Positions 1 through 24,826 of a stretch of 45,997 nt of DNA are shown here, in pieces. This DNA comes from Apostichopus californicus. Its lineage: Eukaryota > Echinodermata > Holothuroidea > Aspidochirotida > Stichopodidae. Under the pieces are notes generated by a model, which ran no database searches, was not told the origin of the DNA, and saw only the letters and a program-made list of their open reading frames with translations. The position numbers and the translations under genes were made by a program. The stretch's first letter is position 1. Each line of letters begins with the position of its first letter. The stretch lies in NCBI GenBank assembly GCA_020650975.1, contig JAIPMN010001472.1, positions 33,242 through 79,238 on the forward strand, read 5' to 3'.

Positions 1-480
1 CCCCCCCCCCCCCCCCACCCACCCTATCCTTGTTAAGTTTTGCATGCAAAACCACAAAAAAAAACAAGTTGGTACATGTTTTCACAGAAGGGTCTTACCC
101 TTGAGACCTTAACTTGTTGGTGACCTTCAAGACCTCCCCCACCCCCTAGGGACCTCATCTGTCTATTTGGATATTCCAGCACTGATGGTGATGATGATAT
201 ATTCAACCACTTACCAACTGATTAAATTATGTTTCTCACTACACACCTTGATCTTTACAAACTACTCTGGACAATTGGATGGAGAAGACTTACACAACTT
301 TTATCCCATTTTTCTTTTTCCCTTTGCCTCTTAATCTCCAGAAGAAGCAACACGACTTAGAAATCATTTTACTGGTTTGATTTCCTCTTTAAATTTTAAA
401 AACAAATAAAATAACATAAAAGGATGTGAGCTCTCATCAAACACCAAAGTTTGTAAATCCGCAGATAAGGAAAAACCAAC
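1..480. other. Partial terminal intron of TMEM245
   Basis: No exon seen on either strand. It opens with a 16-base C run. The missing C-terminal exon of TMEM245 would be expected further left. A few short poly-A and GAT tracts occur, with nothing else recognisable. Confidence 0.6.
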
Positions 481-13649
<13,169 letters not shown>

Positions 13650-13900
13650 TGTTGTCTCAACAACAACTGTCGTATAGTACAGCCTATATTAATTGCCAGG
13701 TCAAGGCCAGATTTTACAGCTGGTGACCAGAATCAGCTTGTATTTGATAGTACATGTACATGTACATGTATATGTACATGATAGGAGAATATGGTCGTTG
13801 ATGTAAATCTGCTAGCACTGTTCATATGGCAAATATTTGTTCATGTGAAGATTGCACTATTTCCATCCGATTAATGCAACTTATCGTATCTGACGTAATG
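13650..13900 (-). promoter_or_regulatory. TMEM245 5' UTR and proximal upstream region
   Basis: Directly upstream of the TMEM245 start codon. An in-frame TAA about 14 codons upstream closes the reading frame. No TATA box or CpG island is obvious. A short TACATG microsatellite lies at 13751-13780. Transcription probably starts somewhere here, but no start site can be read from the sequence. Confidence 0.4.
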
Positions 13901-13969
13901 TTATCAACGAATAGCCCGTGTACACGTAAAGTTGGTATAAAGAGGACACAGGAGTAAGCAAAGGTGGAG

Positions 13970-14030
13970 GTATGGGGGGGGGGGAGGGGGGAGGGTATAG
14001 GGGGTGAAGGGGAATGAAGGGGGGATACCG
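13970..14030. repeat. G-rich low-complexity tract
   Basis: Runs of 4-10 G (for example 13976-13984, 13986-13990, 13998-14001, 14020-14023) give four or more G-tracts on the plus strand within about 50 bp, a pattern compatible with a G-quadruplex. It lies about 330-380 bp upstream of the TMEM245 start codon. Confidence 0.7.
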
Positions 14031-14552
14031 ACTGTATAGCTACTGCCTCGTTTTACGATATAAATCTCCGATAAACCTGGTTGTTTATTGTGTGAATTTA
14101 GCATCAAAATCAACTGGGGTTGGGGAGGGTAATGAATGGTAGGGGATGGTTGGAAAGGTGATAAGTGCGACTGAAATATGACCAACCTTAATAATCTCTT
14201 AAAACAAAGTGAAAGACAAAGGAGCTTCTTGTGTCAATGGCACCACACAGAATGATCTGAAATGCAATAAAAAATGTCTCCAAGTTCCAAAGTTCCAAAG
14301 AGTACTATGTATTGGCTAGGGTTATTTGAAAGGCAGGTCATTGGCTGATGAGCTGGGCATATATCTCTGTCTAAAGAACCGCGCTCAAGATATGGTGTGC
14401 TTGACTCATGCCTTGTCACAATTATAGCGCACCATTTCATGGTGTAAATTATGCATCAAAGCTACTTCATAAACAGAATTGCCTTCTATGCACATTATCG
14501 AGGTTTGCATTTTGATACTCTACGTCACTCTTCACACCAGCTGCTGATACAG

Positions 14553-14582
14553 GGTGTGTGTGTGTGTGTGGGGGGGGGGGGG
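14553..14582. repeat. (GT)n-(G)n microsatellite
   Basis: A short TG dinucleotide run passes directly into an 11-12 base G run. Confidence 0.85.
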
Positions 14583-14781
14583 TCCACACCCCTCCCATAC
14601 AAAATGTAGTTACTAGCACAGCCTTGTGTGTAGATCTAATTATAGACTTAATTAATGGCAAAAATATGCCTTGCAATTTAAGCACTTTAGCCCCTACATG
14701 GGAGTGTTGCATTAATCACCCCATGGCCATACAACCTCCTATTAAAATCCTGGATCCCAACCCCCCCCCCTCCCTCCCCCT

Positions 14782-15174
14782 CAGTGGCGGAGCTAGGGGT
14801 ATTGGCCAGGGGGGGCGAGAATAGTCTGTAGGGGCGCTTTCGACACTATCTAAGCGGAGCGCCACCATTGGTTGGCGCGGAGCGTACAGAAATTTTTTGA
14901 GTAAAGATACACTCTAGATCGCCGGAAATGACCCTTTCCGGGCCTTGCTAATTTGCAGATAAACGAAGAATAAGTAGGTGTTATCGCCATTTTGTCAGAA
15001 AATTACACCAACAAAATGTGACAAATGTCAATAGGTAGATGAGAGCGCAATAAAAAAGTCAATAATCGCAAATAAGTAAAAAGTGGTAAAAAGCTGAAAA
15101 GGGCGCCAGCAGTCCATTTGAGTCCGTCAGGGGGGGCATCCGCCCCCCCTGACTGTATGGACGCTCCGCTACTG
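14782..15174. mobile_element. hAT-like MITE, 393 bp
   Basis: The terminal inverted repeats are CAGTGGCGGAGC at the left and CAGTAGCGGAGC (reverse complement of the right end), 11 of 12 matching. They are flanked by an identical 8-bp direct repeat CTCCCCCT (14774-14781 and 15175-15182). It is non-coding. Near the right end, 15124-15151, a 12-bp inverted repeat (GTCAGGGGGGGC and GCCCCCCCTGAC) encloses a 4-base loop. Size, ends and 8-bp duplication fit a hAT-type MITE. The duplication sits in C/T-rich sequence, so chance similarity is slightly more likely than usual. The ends differ from those of the 10287-12501 element, so it is a separate family. Confidence 0.8.
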
Positions 15175-15182
15175 CTCCCCCT

Positions 15183-18100
15183 GCATCCAACAAATGACAC
15201 TTCAAAAATCTTCCCCAAACAATAAAGACACCAAATAATGAAGAGACTCTTTAGTGATGATGATGATACTGATGTTATAATATATTGTGAACTCTACAGA
15301 GCAATACTCAAATAAAATATTTCAGTACACCCGTAATATTACAAATTCTGAGCAAACCTGGAAGTTCTATTAAATAGTTTCAGAGCGTTTATAATACAGG
15401 AAAAATAAAAAAAAGAGAATGCCATCACTACATGAGTTTCTTAAAATTGGTTGCATGTTTGTGAGGTAGCTGAAACCCTGCATCCTGAACAGAACATTGA
15501 ATCCACAAACAATGACAAATTAGTACAGAAAATTCCTTTGTTTCTAACACAATAGAACATATAAAAGAGATAATAATGTAGGTAGGTTTCCTTGTCTGTT
15601 TGAATGCCCCTTTTTCTTCTTTTAACTCTCTAATGTGAGGTAGGCAAATATTATGTCCAATGAAAAATGGCATTACTGGGCAACCCCTGTAAACAAGTTT
15701 TGAAAGCTTTTTCCTCTCCCAGCTAATATTTCAGTCCATACCTAGTATTGTAAAGCGATCGCTATAACAAGTAATCTCATGACGTAAGTAAATATTTGTA
15801 AAAAGAAACACTCTTCATACATTTTAATATCAGTTTGTCCCGGAGGATTTTATCACCCCAAGTCTTTGGTTATCTCAACACAAAACAAAAACAAAAGAAT
15901 AAGAAAAAAGAAAGAAAAATACAGACAAGTTTCTAAAAGTGTCAACAAGACAACATGTTTTGAGAATTATGACCGATAATACCCACCCATTATTTATTTA
16001 AACCTTAAAATCTATTTTCATCACAGGGGTTTCCAGATACCCCAGCAATGCCATAATCATTTGGTGGCTTTTTCAATAGAGGGAAAATGAGTAGAAGAAG
16101 ATGAGGAAGAAGAAGAAAGCAAAAATGTCAATTCAAAGAGAAAAGGATAGTATATAAAAACAAAATGAAACATAAACTGGCAGGAGAAATAGCTGAAAAC
16201 GCCATGATTGATGGTCACACCATTCACGGTACAGTTCCCAATGTGATCGTGTATTTATGCCTGAGGCTAAGACAGTGCCTGACTTTGTATGTAAACACTG
16301 TCATGATAAACAGAATATTGCAAATCTTCTGAGGTATGGAGAAAAACAACAAGATTTTCCAAAAGTGCTTTATGTCGTAAAGAGAAGAAATAAAATAAAC
16401 AAAAACAAATGAAAACATATTAGGGCAAATGTTTGTTGTCTACAACTATCTGCTCTCAGCACAAGCTTTTACTTATTTGAGCTGTGACAGTTCTGTGAGA
16501 ATATTAGAAATGTTTTTACCAGAAAATGTTTGCCTTTTTGAAAAGCCTACGGCTGGATAAATATTAAAGGTCAACAGAAAACTAAATTTGAGAGCCCGAT
16601 ATCAGGGCAAGTGGTGGGAGGAAATTGTCCAAAAGGAGTTTTATCAAACCAACTTTGTAATACACGACTCCTTAGAGTTAACTTTACTTTCAAATAAACA
16701 TGTCACGTCCAGTTTGACCAAACCAAACTCTGGTTGCTTGAACCTTGTAGTCCAGTATTTTTAGTTTTAGATCATGACACCCTATCCCTCTGTATAGTTA
16801 TGTTGTGAACGGTCACACATTTTGCCATTCCTAGTCATTTTACAAGATAGTGTGGCTACAGATGGAATATTTCGGGCAAATTGTATTAAATTGTATTGTT
16901 TTGAAACCTTAACTTAAACTCATGATATACACACGTAAAAGATAATGACCGACAACCTATTGTTGCCAACAGCAACTGAGGCAGTAAAATATCCATAACA
17001 AACAATACAGCCATCAGAAACTTTAGAATTAGTACCTGAACTGTTTAATGTACATTTTTTCAAAATGAAAAACAATAAAGACAGATGAAAAAATTCCTGA
17101 TTTGTTGAACACTGGTTAATTAAGTTTCTATCGTAAACCTCGTCAATGTTTGTGCATGGGATATGTTCGTTCAGACAAGTCAACAGACGACACCGAAGAA
17201 TAACATCTTTTGTCTCATTAACACACACACACAAACACACAGGAAAAGATTTCTTCTTTATTTTTATTTTTTACATTACCTGAGAATTTTGTAAACATGT
17301 AGAGTGCTCGTTTGACACACAGGGATTTTAGAACAACAAACAAATTTTCATAACTAGCTCCATTTTTCTTTTTCTTTAGTAGAAACAAGCAGTTAGTGAT
17401 GACCATTCAATTAACAACTGAGGTAAAGACATAAATATTTGACACGACTTATTCCTGATAAAATGCCACCCACCTTGAGTGGATGAGACACCAAGAATAC
17501 TAAACAGCTCTGACTATAAAGACATTCCAACAAACAAAACAAACAAAGAAGTCAAGAAATTTCACTACAGTTCTTAGGAGGCATGCAGGGTTGTTAAAAA
17601 ATTCCTTTCACTCTGTACAATTTTGGATCCCTCCTGGGGAATAGGTTAAAGATGGTAACCAATTTCCATCGGTACAAAACTTAAGAGAGCCTCTAGTCTT
17701 CTATGCATATGTTCACTTTTTCAATCAACTCTTCCGGTCATCTGTTTCTCCGTTTTTTTATTCTTTCTTGTTTCCTTATAACTTCGTTTATTTTGCCTTT
17801 CTCAAGAATAACTGATGGGAAATAAAATTTAGGACTTCTAACTTTTAACAATTCAATTTATGTATTTTTTGTTGTTGGTTTCTTTTTAATTATTGTAATC
17901 ATCATTTCCTCTTTGCAAAGTTCCTAGAATAGGAGAATTCTATTCTACTGAGTGTAAGGGTTTTATTTTTATTTTTTTTCATGCTTTCTCAGCTCACAAA
18001 TGGAGACAAAGATTGCCAATTCATTAGTTTGCTTTCCTTACATGCTGTTTCCCTCAATCTCTTACTGTTTCTACATGGGCAGTGAATCAGGTTAAAAACA

Positions 18101-21100
18101 CGATTTCTCCGCAAAGCTTACGTACGAAGATCCTCTCGGAGAGATCCAAAATTCACAACACGTGTCCATCAAAATTGTTTGCACAAAACCCTGCATGTTT
18201 CCATGACGATGATCTACCGATAAGGATTGAATATTAAAGTCACACAAACTGTACAGAGAGAGGAGGGGACTTAGTAATACAGACAGGAAGAAGAAGACAA
18301 ACAGTGCGTGATTATCTTCCTAGTTTGCTGAGAGAGATAAAACAACAAGAATTCAAGATACTCGATGCAAGTATGTACAGAGGAATCAATATATGTGTAT
18401 AAATCAGGCGAGGGAGGAATACTACTACCAACCCTCCCCCCTCCCCCCCCCCCTTTCTATGCCATATGGACTCGGCAGTTTAAAAATTGCTTCATTTACA
18501 TGGTCTTATTTTTACCATATTTTACCAAATATAAACTATTTTATTTTAAGGAGTTAAACCTTTTATCATCATCATCATCATCCTTCAAAGATGATGATTG
18601 GGTTAATTTCTATTTTCATGAAGAAGAGACTGTCATGGTAAAATATTCCATGGATAAGCTTGCAAGGTCTCAGTATTGCTCCCCCCCCCCCAAAAAAAAA
18701 ATTGTTAAAAAGTATCATGGTTACCCATGCTCCGGATTCAACAAGAATTTTACTGCCACTCTATAAGAACAACCTTATCCATATTGAGCCATTTAGTTGT
18801 CTCTGTTATCACACTTCAATGCATAGTAAGGACTAACTTGAAGGATCACAGCTCTTAGTAAAAGTACTTTGGAAAAGTTAGAGCAATTTTTTAAGCATCA
18901 TAAAAGTTGGAGCCAATACTGATGAACTTTGTTAAAGCGGATGTATTGCCTGAGTTATAGAATATGTCTATTCATAATTCATCCACTGAAGTAGCTTAAA
19001 TTTTACCAATTTAAAAACAACAACACTTTACTTGTCCAAACTTTTTTCAAAACAGGAGTGCCTCCTTTTGTTTTCTTCTTTTTTTGTTTACTCAACATGG
19101 TGTGAATCCAAATTATTCTTTTTTATTTTATAGTCTTTGGAACTTAAACTACCCCTTTGAAACTTCATAATTCGACCATTTGTGAGAGAGAGAAAAGAAT
19201 TTAAAGCCCAAAAAACAGAACTGTTAGCCAGAAAGGAGGTAGATGGGGACGAGAAACACATTATTCATATTATTTGGTCTTACATATAAATACCTGTTTT
19301 TGTAGCTATGGAGGTACTGTCACATGTGACATAAATGGTCATTTATCTTTATACTGTATAATAACAACAGTCTACACTCTTCTAGAGCTCCACTTTGGGA
19401 GTACACAGAAAACACCAATATCATCAGAAAGTTTGCTTAATGTAATTAAATACTAAATATCCCTTACACTTTGAAATGCTTTGGTTTTCTCTTCTCTTTT
19501 TCAACTTTTTATCCCTCCCCCCCCCCCTCTCCATAAAAGACAACCAGAAGGATACCAGAAGTTTTGAGGAGAGCCGAAGGTACGAGAGGAGTGAGGTCGA
19601 ATTGCTCGGTGGATGCAACAAACCAATTGGCATCGGTATCAACAAAAGGATCTCACAAAATATTGTTATCAAAAATACTAAAACTACATATCTAAACTTG
19701 TACCTGATTAACATGACAAAATGGACGATGAAAATACTTATATGTACAAAAAATATTTATAAGGAGGAAGAAGAAACATCCTACACTTATGGTAATATAT
19801 TACAAGTTTCCCTGAGATGTCAACAAATACTCCTTAAACTTAACAACAACAACAACAACAAAAAAGCATAAAAATGGATAAAAGAATCATTCTTTAATAT
19901 TAGAAGGGATCCAAATGACAGATTCCTCCCTCCACCCACCCCCCACCCCTCCTACCCACTCTTCACCACTAAAGAAAAATAGGATAAGTATACAGCTCCA
20001 TAGGAACATTAGAGTCACAAACTAAGGGACTTTGATACCCTTCTGAGGAAACATCTGCAGGAAAGGGGGAACAGAAACAAATCTGAAGTTACCTCCTCTG
20101 CTATAAAACAGAGATTTAGTTCTTTGAACGGAGCTTTGTAATTGGTTAAGGTTTTTACAACGATCAACTGGTGCATTTTACTGTCGTTAATTAGCAGGAC
20201 CCTGGAGAGCATGCAGTACAGACATGCAGTAAATACAGCAATATTACGTTACAGGATAGACGTTAACCCCTTGACATATCAAACATAAAAAAGTTTTTCT
20301 TTAATACACGAAAAGACACTTTTCTCTTTTTTATAATTTTTTTTTTCTTTTCTTTTTGGTTTTTTTGCTGCTTTTTCAATGATTTTGTCATTTGATAACA
20401 ACATTTTACCCATAGGTCTGACATAACCTGATCATTGGACTATGATGGCATGTATAAGCCACCATAGTGTCTCATATTAGAGAAGATATAAAAAGAAAGA
20501 AAAAAAGCAAAGATGATAATTTTCTTAGACATAGATGGTTTCTGTTTTTTGTCTACTTCAGGCACATACGTTCCCACTGTACAAGGTGCGGTCAACACAG
20601 CTGGTCAATGGTTAAGTTTCAATATTGTGACCACCAGAATATACACGACTAACAAATACAAGGATTAAAAATACAAAGTGGTGCTGCTGTAGCCCCTTGG
20701 ATCATTCCTCCCAACAGAACGACAAGACGAGAAGATGATAATGCGGAAGTATATATTAAAACACGGAACTGAAAAGTTCGCGAGTTTGTCCGACAAAAAT
20801 GTCATTTTTCATGTCGGAACTGAGGAAGATTTTTTCAACCCACCCTGATTGAGGAAGAGTTTTAACGGTTATACTTTTTACAACTATACTAAAATAAAAA
20901 CGATTCTTTTCATTTGAATCGATACTTTTTTAAGTCAAGGGTTGACTGACGATCAAATGTTACCATTAGACGTTAAGCCCTCTTTCCTAGCTGCAATGGC
21001 TTCTTAGAATGTTTAAAATGTTCATCATTTTCCTAAACAGTTACTGACAAAATCCACTTTCAGGAGTAATTTTTTCCATAAAAATCTTGAAATACTTTAT

Positions 21101-24100
21101 TGGTCTTCATAATTTTCTCTTCCACCTGAATTTATGACGATGACAATTAATTATAAAAATTTGGAAACAGAAAATTATGCCTGGCTGACTTTTTCTTGCA
21201 AAAAAATACTTTATTTTATATTAATTTGTATTTCCTGCTTACATATTAAATCTTATGTTTATCTCTGCTATCTTAGAATGTAAACTTGACTGATTTTATA
21301 ACAGGGTTCTTATAACTTTCTTTGAAAGAAGTTTGATCATAATTTATTTTTTAACCCCAAAACTCTGTGAAAGGTTTATAAAGAGGGAGGAAAAAAAGAA
21401 GGAAGAAATGAAAGGAAAATACAATGGCAAAAAGCAGTATGCAGTTGACTCTCTTATAGCAACCCCCCTCCCCCCACCCAAAAAATAAATAATGATAAGA
21501 GCACAAACTTTAGAAGCAAACAATATACAATTGTATACATGCGTACACAATATGAAGTGATAAAATGACAATAATAAGAACAATAATAATAATAATAGTA
21601 TCTTACAAATATGCCAAAAAATTGACCGAGGTAAGAAATTGAGGTAACATATTATAAACAAATAAGAAATAATGACGATGACAATGATGGTGATGATGAT
21701 AATTAAAAAAACAAATTAAAAAAAAAAAGGAAAAACGACGAAAACAAAAGAAGCATAATTATCGTAGTAACAAACCTGATGGTACAAATATGTAACATAT
21801 TAATTCACATGAGGTAGATAAATTCTTGAAAACAACTTCATAGTATGATAATAGTTATAAAAAATATTTCATCTCCAATAAAATCTGTTCTTTCTACTTC
21901 CACAGATTTCTGTTAATATTCCACCCTGGCGAGATGAATGTACTTATTTGTGCTTTTTTCGACCAGCCAGCCAGCCTGACTTCCAGAAATTTGGGCAGTT
22001 CAATTCAACGACAGCTTTCCATTCTTCTGGGACCTTTTTTTTTTTGGTTCTTTTCTTGGTTCATTTTAATGATACAAAACTTCTCCTCCGATTGTACCTA
22101 TACCGACTACTGACATTGTGAAAGTATAGATATCAAATATTCAACAATTTCTGCAACCGTAATGTCTGATCGGTAATTAAGAATTCGCAAACCACTACGT
22201 TGACTTACTCCCTGCTGTTGTCCATGAATGCATTAAAACAAGGAGATATACGATACTTTAAATAATGAGGTATTTTCTATAGTCCATGTAATATCAACGA
22301 TATTCAAGGCTTTTTACAACACGACCTGGATGAAGACATACACAGAGTGGTGGTCTGTGTGTGGACAGTGTGAAATTTAAATACGAACGAATGAGCAAAC
22401 CCCATAAGAGAGAAAAAGAGAAAAAGAGTTGTGTCGAAGGGTTTCGTGTGTTAACCCTAACAGGTAGGCGGCAGGACGTACTACTTTTCAACACTTTCAT
22501 AACAACAGGTATTTCACAATGATGAACAAAGGAAGACCATTCCTGGTCTTTCTATTTGTTTGTGACATAAAACATTCTCTTATCAAATCCTGATTCATGC
22601 TTTAAGAATCCTAATTATTGGATTGAATCTGTTGTCTTTAAAACTTTTCCATTTTCTTCACGTATGCAATAAGGCATTCTGGAGTTTATCCTCCTTTCGT
22701 CTGACCCTACTCTCATCCCTGCGACCCCCACCTCCCCCCACCCCCCTTCCTCTCCACTTATTGTTCCGCCTTTAATTCTCTGTCCATATCTGTACACATC
22801 GCATATACAACAAATTTGTCTGTTGCAGAGCATTTTTATAATCAACCGCTTTCCTCAAAGAAGACATCATTCAAGTGGACTGTTTTCCAGAAAATTCAGA
22901 TCAGGTTAAAAAATATGCTTAAAAATTACATTCTGTTGCAGGCAGTGTGCAAAAATGCTCAAAGTGATGACGACAACTCTACATACACAGTCGGAATATG
23001 AAATAGCACAATAAATAAAAGTTACAAATTGTATTTTTCTTTGCATTATACTTTTCAAAAGATGGGTTAAAACGTTTCCCTGAGATAAGAAACCACCTTT
23101 TTCAAGATTATCTCAATCCCTGCCCGTGGGACAATCGACCAATCACATGGCTCACTTTGTCTGGTCAGAACCATATTCACACCGATATCAAGTACCTCTC
23201 CTCAAAAGTCTCTAGCACATAATGTTCTGCGAATTTATGACGTCCAAAACAAAGCGGTCGTCAATTGTTGCAACTAGCTGAATGCTTAAAATATACCCGT
23301 ACTCAAAATGCAGCTGTGCCGAACAATATCTTACCGAGAAGGATGTAACCACAAAACTAAAAGTACTAACTGAGCGACCAATTTTACCGGCCAATCTTTT
23401 CCTTTTTTTTTGTTTCATAGTAGCACAGTGAGGCTTTCCAAGCCCTGAACAGTTACAAGAGAACATTCAATCCATCAAAATGTTGGGGAAAGTCTTTCCA
23501 CATTAATCCAGTTTATTCTGACCTACACAAGTACTTTATATTAGTCAACACTGGATTAACAGTAGAACTAGCATAGCATCACAGTAGGACTAATATATCA
23601 CAGTCTCTCTGAATATCTAACAAATTTTAATTTTTTTTTTTTTAATATCTGAAACCACGATACATTCAATTTATTGGAAATGTCAGGATCTCCACAGAAA
23701 TCCTCACACAGAATTAATGTCAAAGGTGAAAATGAATACACAAGATTCAAATCCATCCAGTTTTAGGAGGCAGCTAGAATCTGTTTCTGTTACAAGTATA
23801 GTCTCTCTGGAGTTTCTTTAGAGGGCTGGTAAAATTCATCACCAAGTTAGTATCTATGAGATGTGGTAGCTCCTTCTTTTATTTCAGAGATCATGAAACT
23901 CCTCTTATTATTGTTACCATAGGGTCCAGCTTCCTTCCCTCCAAGTGCATCCGTGTAATACCTCTGGCACCAATTGACGAAGATGAAACAGTACCTCTTG
24001 TGCTGGAAATAAACTCGATACCATACTTCACATATTAAACTCTTGAACCATACTGAATTCCTTCAGACCCATCACGAGACCGCTAAAGCCTCAAAAACGA

Positions 24101-24406
24101 GAAGGATGTTTCCACCGAGTTCAAGCTTTGGCACCGATTTTCCCTAGAGCACATACCTCAGACAAAAACTAAAGTTTGCCTTAAAACGATCATGTAGAAA
24201 AGCAAATACGGAACTGTCTCACCTTCAGAAAGCGAGCATCCCTGTATTCAACAATGTACTTTGTATAAAACACACACATGTACACTGCCGAATTTACAGA
24301 GGAAACTCTTGAGGTATTACATAGCCACCCCTGTTGGTGGAAGCTGGACTCTATGCTACACAAACACGAAGACCCCTCCAAAAAAACCAAAAAAAAACCA
24401 CATTTC
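15183..24406. other. Gene-free region; possible long 3' UTR of the PRTG-like gene
   Basis: About 9.2 kb of AT-rich sequence downstream (minus-strand sense) of the receptor stop codon. Only short ORFs occur, none with recognisable protein similarity or codon structure. Many minus-strand AATAAA hexamers exist (seen as TTTATT at 23878, 23670, 23512 and elsewhere), so the polyadenylation site cannot be fixed. Two TATGTACA sites (18372-18379, 19741-19748) read TGTACATA on the minus strand, a Pumilio-type element if transcribed. C runs (18427-18453, 18680-18689, 19517-19528, 21462-21478), a TCA/ATG repeat (18567-18600), an AAC repeat (about 19845-19861) and poly-T tracts are present. I see no tRNA, rRNA or transposon ends. 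Confidence 0.5.
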
Positions 24407-24826
24407 TCAGACTTGGGTCTCTCCTGGCACTGTGCTCCTTAACATCCTCTCCAAGAGGGGCACTTCAATCTCTCTACTTCTGCATTCCATCTCTGGGTCC
24501 ATGTATCGCATGTGTCTCTTGCCGTGTCCCCCCGACCCATCATCGGGTATGCTGTCGACAAAGACTGTGTCCTGACTGTGACCGGTGTATCCCTGAGTGG
24601 CACACTGCTGTGCTGGAACCGAGTCCACCGTGGTTAGAGGAACCGCCTCTGGTGTCTGGGGTGTGTTGTCGCTGTGCTTGATGGCACTTCTGCTGACAGG
24701 TATCTCCTCCGCCTGAGATGAAGAATCGACGAACCCTGAGGAAGCTGAATGATTGCTTAGGTCAGACTCCAAGTTTAAGGTCTCTGAGGTCACTGGGCAT
24801 GCTTGTCTTCCATTTTGATGAATTCT
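24407..24826 (-). CDS. PRTG: Receptor terminal exon with PDZ-ligand C-terminus
   Basis: 139 codons plus TGA. Ser/Thr/Pro/Gln-rich and predicted disordered (SETLNLESDLSNHSASSGFV, NTPQTPEAVPLTTVDSV), then a basic, Met-rich stretch (GKRHMRYMDPE) and the end MLRSTVPGETQV. The last four residues ETQV fit the class I PDZ-binding consensus (S/T-x-hydrophobic). Acceptor TTTCAG. It carries the stop codon, so the 3' UTR starts at 24406 and runs left. Confidence 0.92.
   Translation of the reverse strand, partial: RIHQNGRQACPVTSETLNLESDLSNHSASSGFVDSSSQAEEIPVSRSAIKHSDNTPQTPEAVPLTTVDSVPAQQCATQGYTGHSQDTVFVDSIPDDGSGGHGKRHMRYMDPEMECRSREIEVPLLERMLRSTVPGETQV

Noticed and set aside
18365-18766. 133-codon plus-strand ORF between the genes.
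   Set aside because: Contains a long C run, a TCA repeat and poly-K/poly-P stretches. It shows no domain or splice context and is typical of a chance ORF in low-complexity DNA.
19476-19871. 131-codon plus-strand ORF between the genes.
   Set aside because: Low-complexity composition (poly-P, poly-N from the AAC repeat) and no recognisable similarity.
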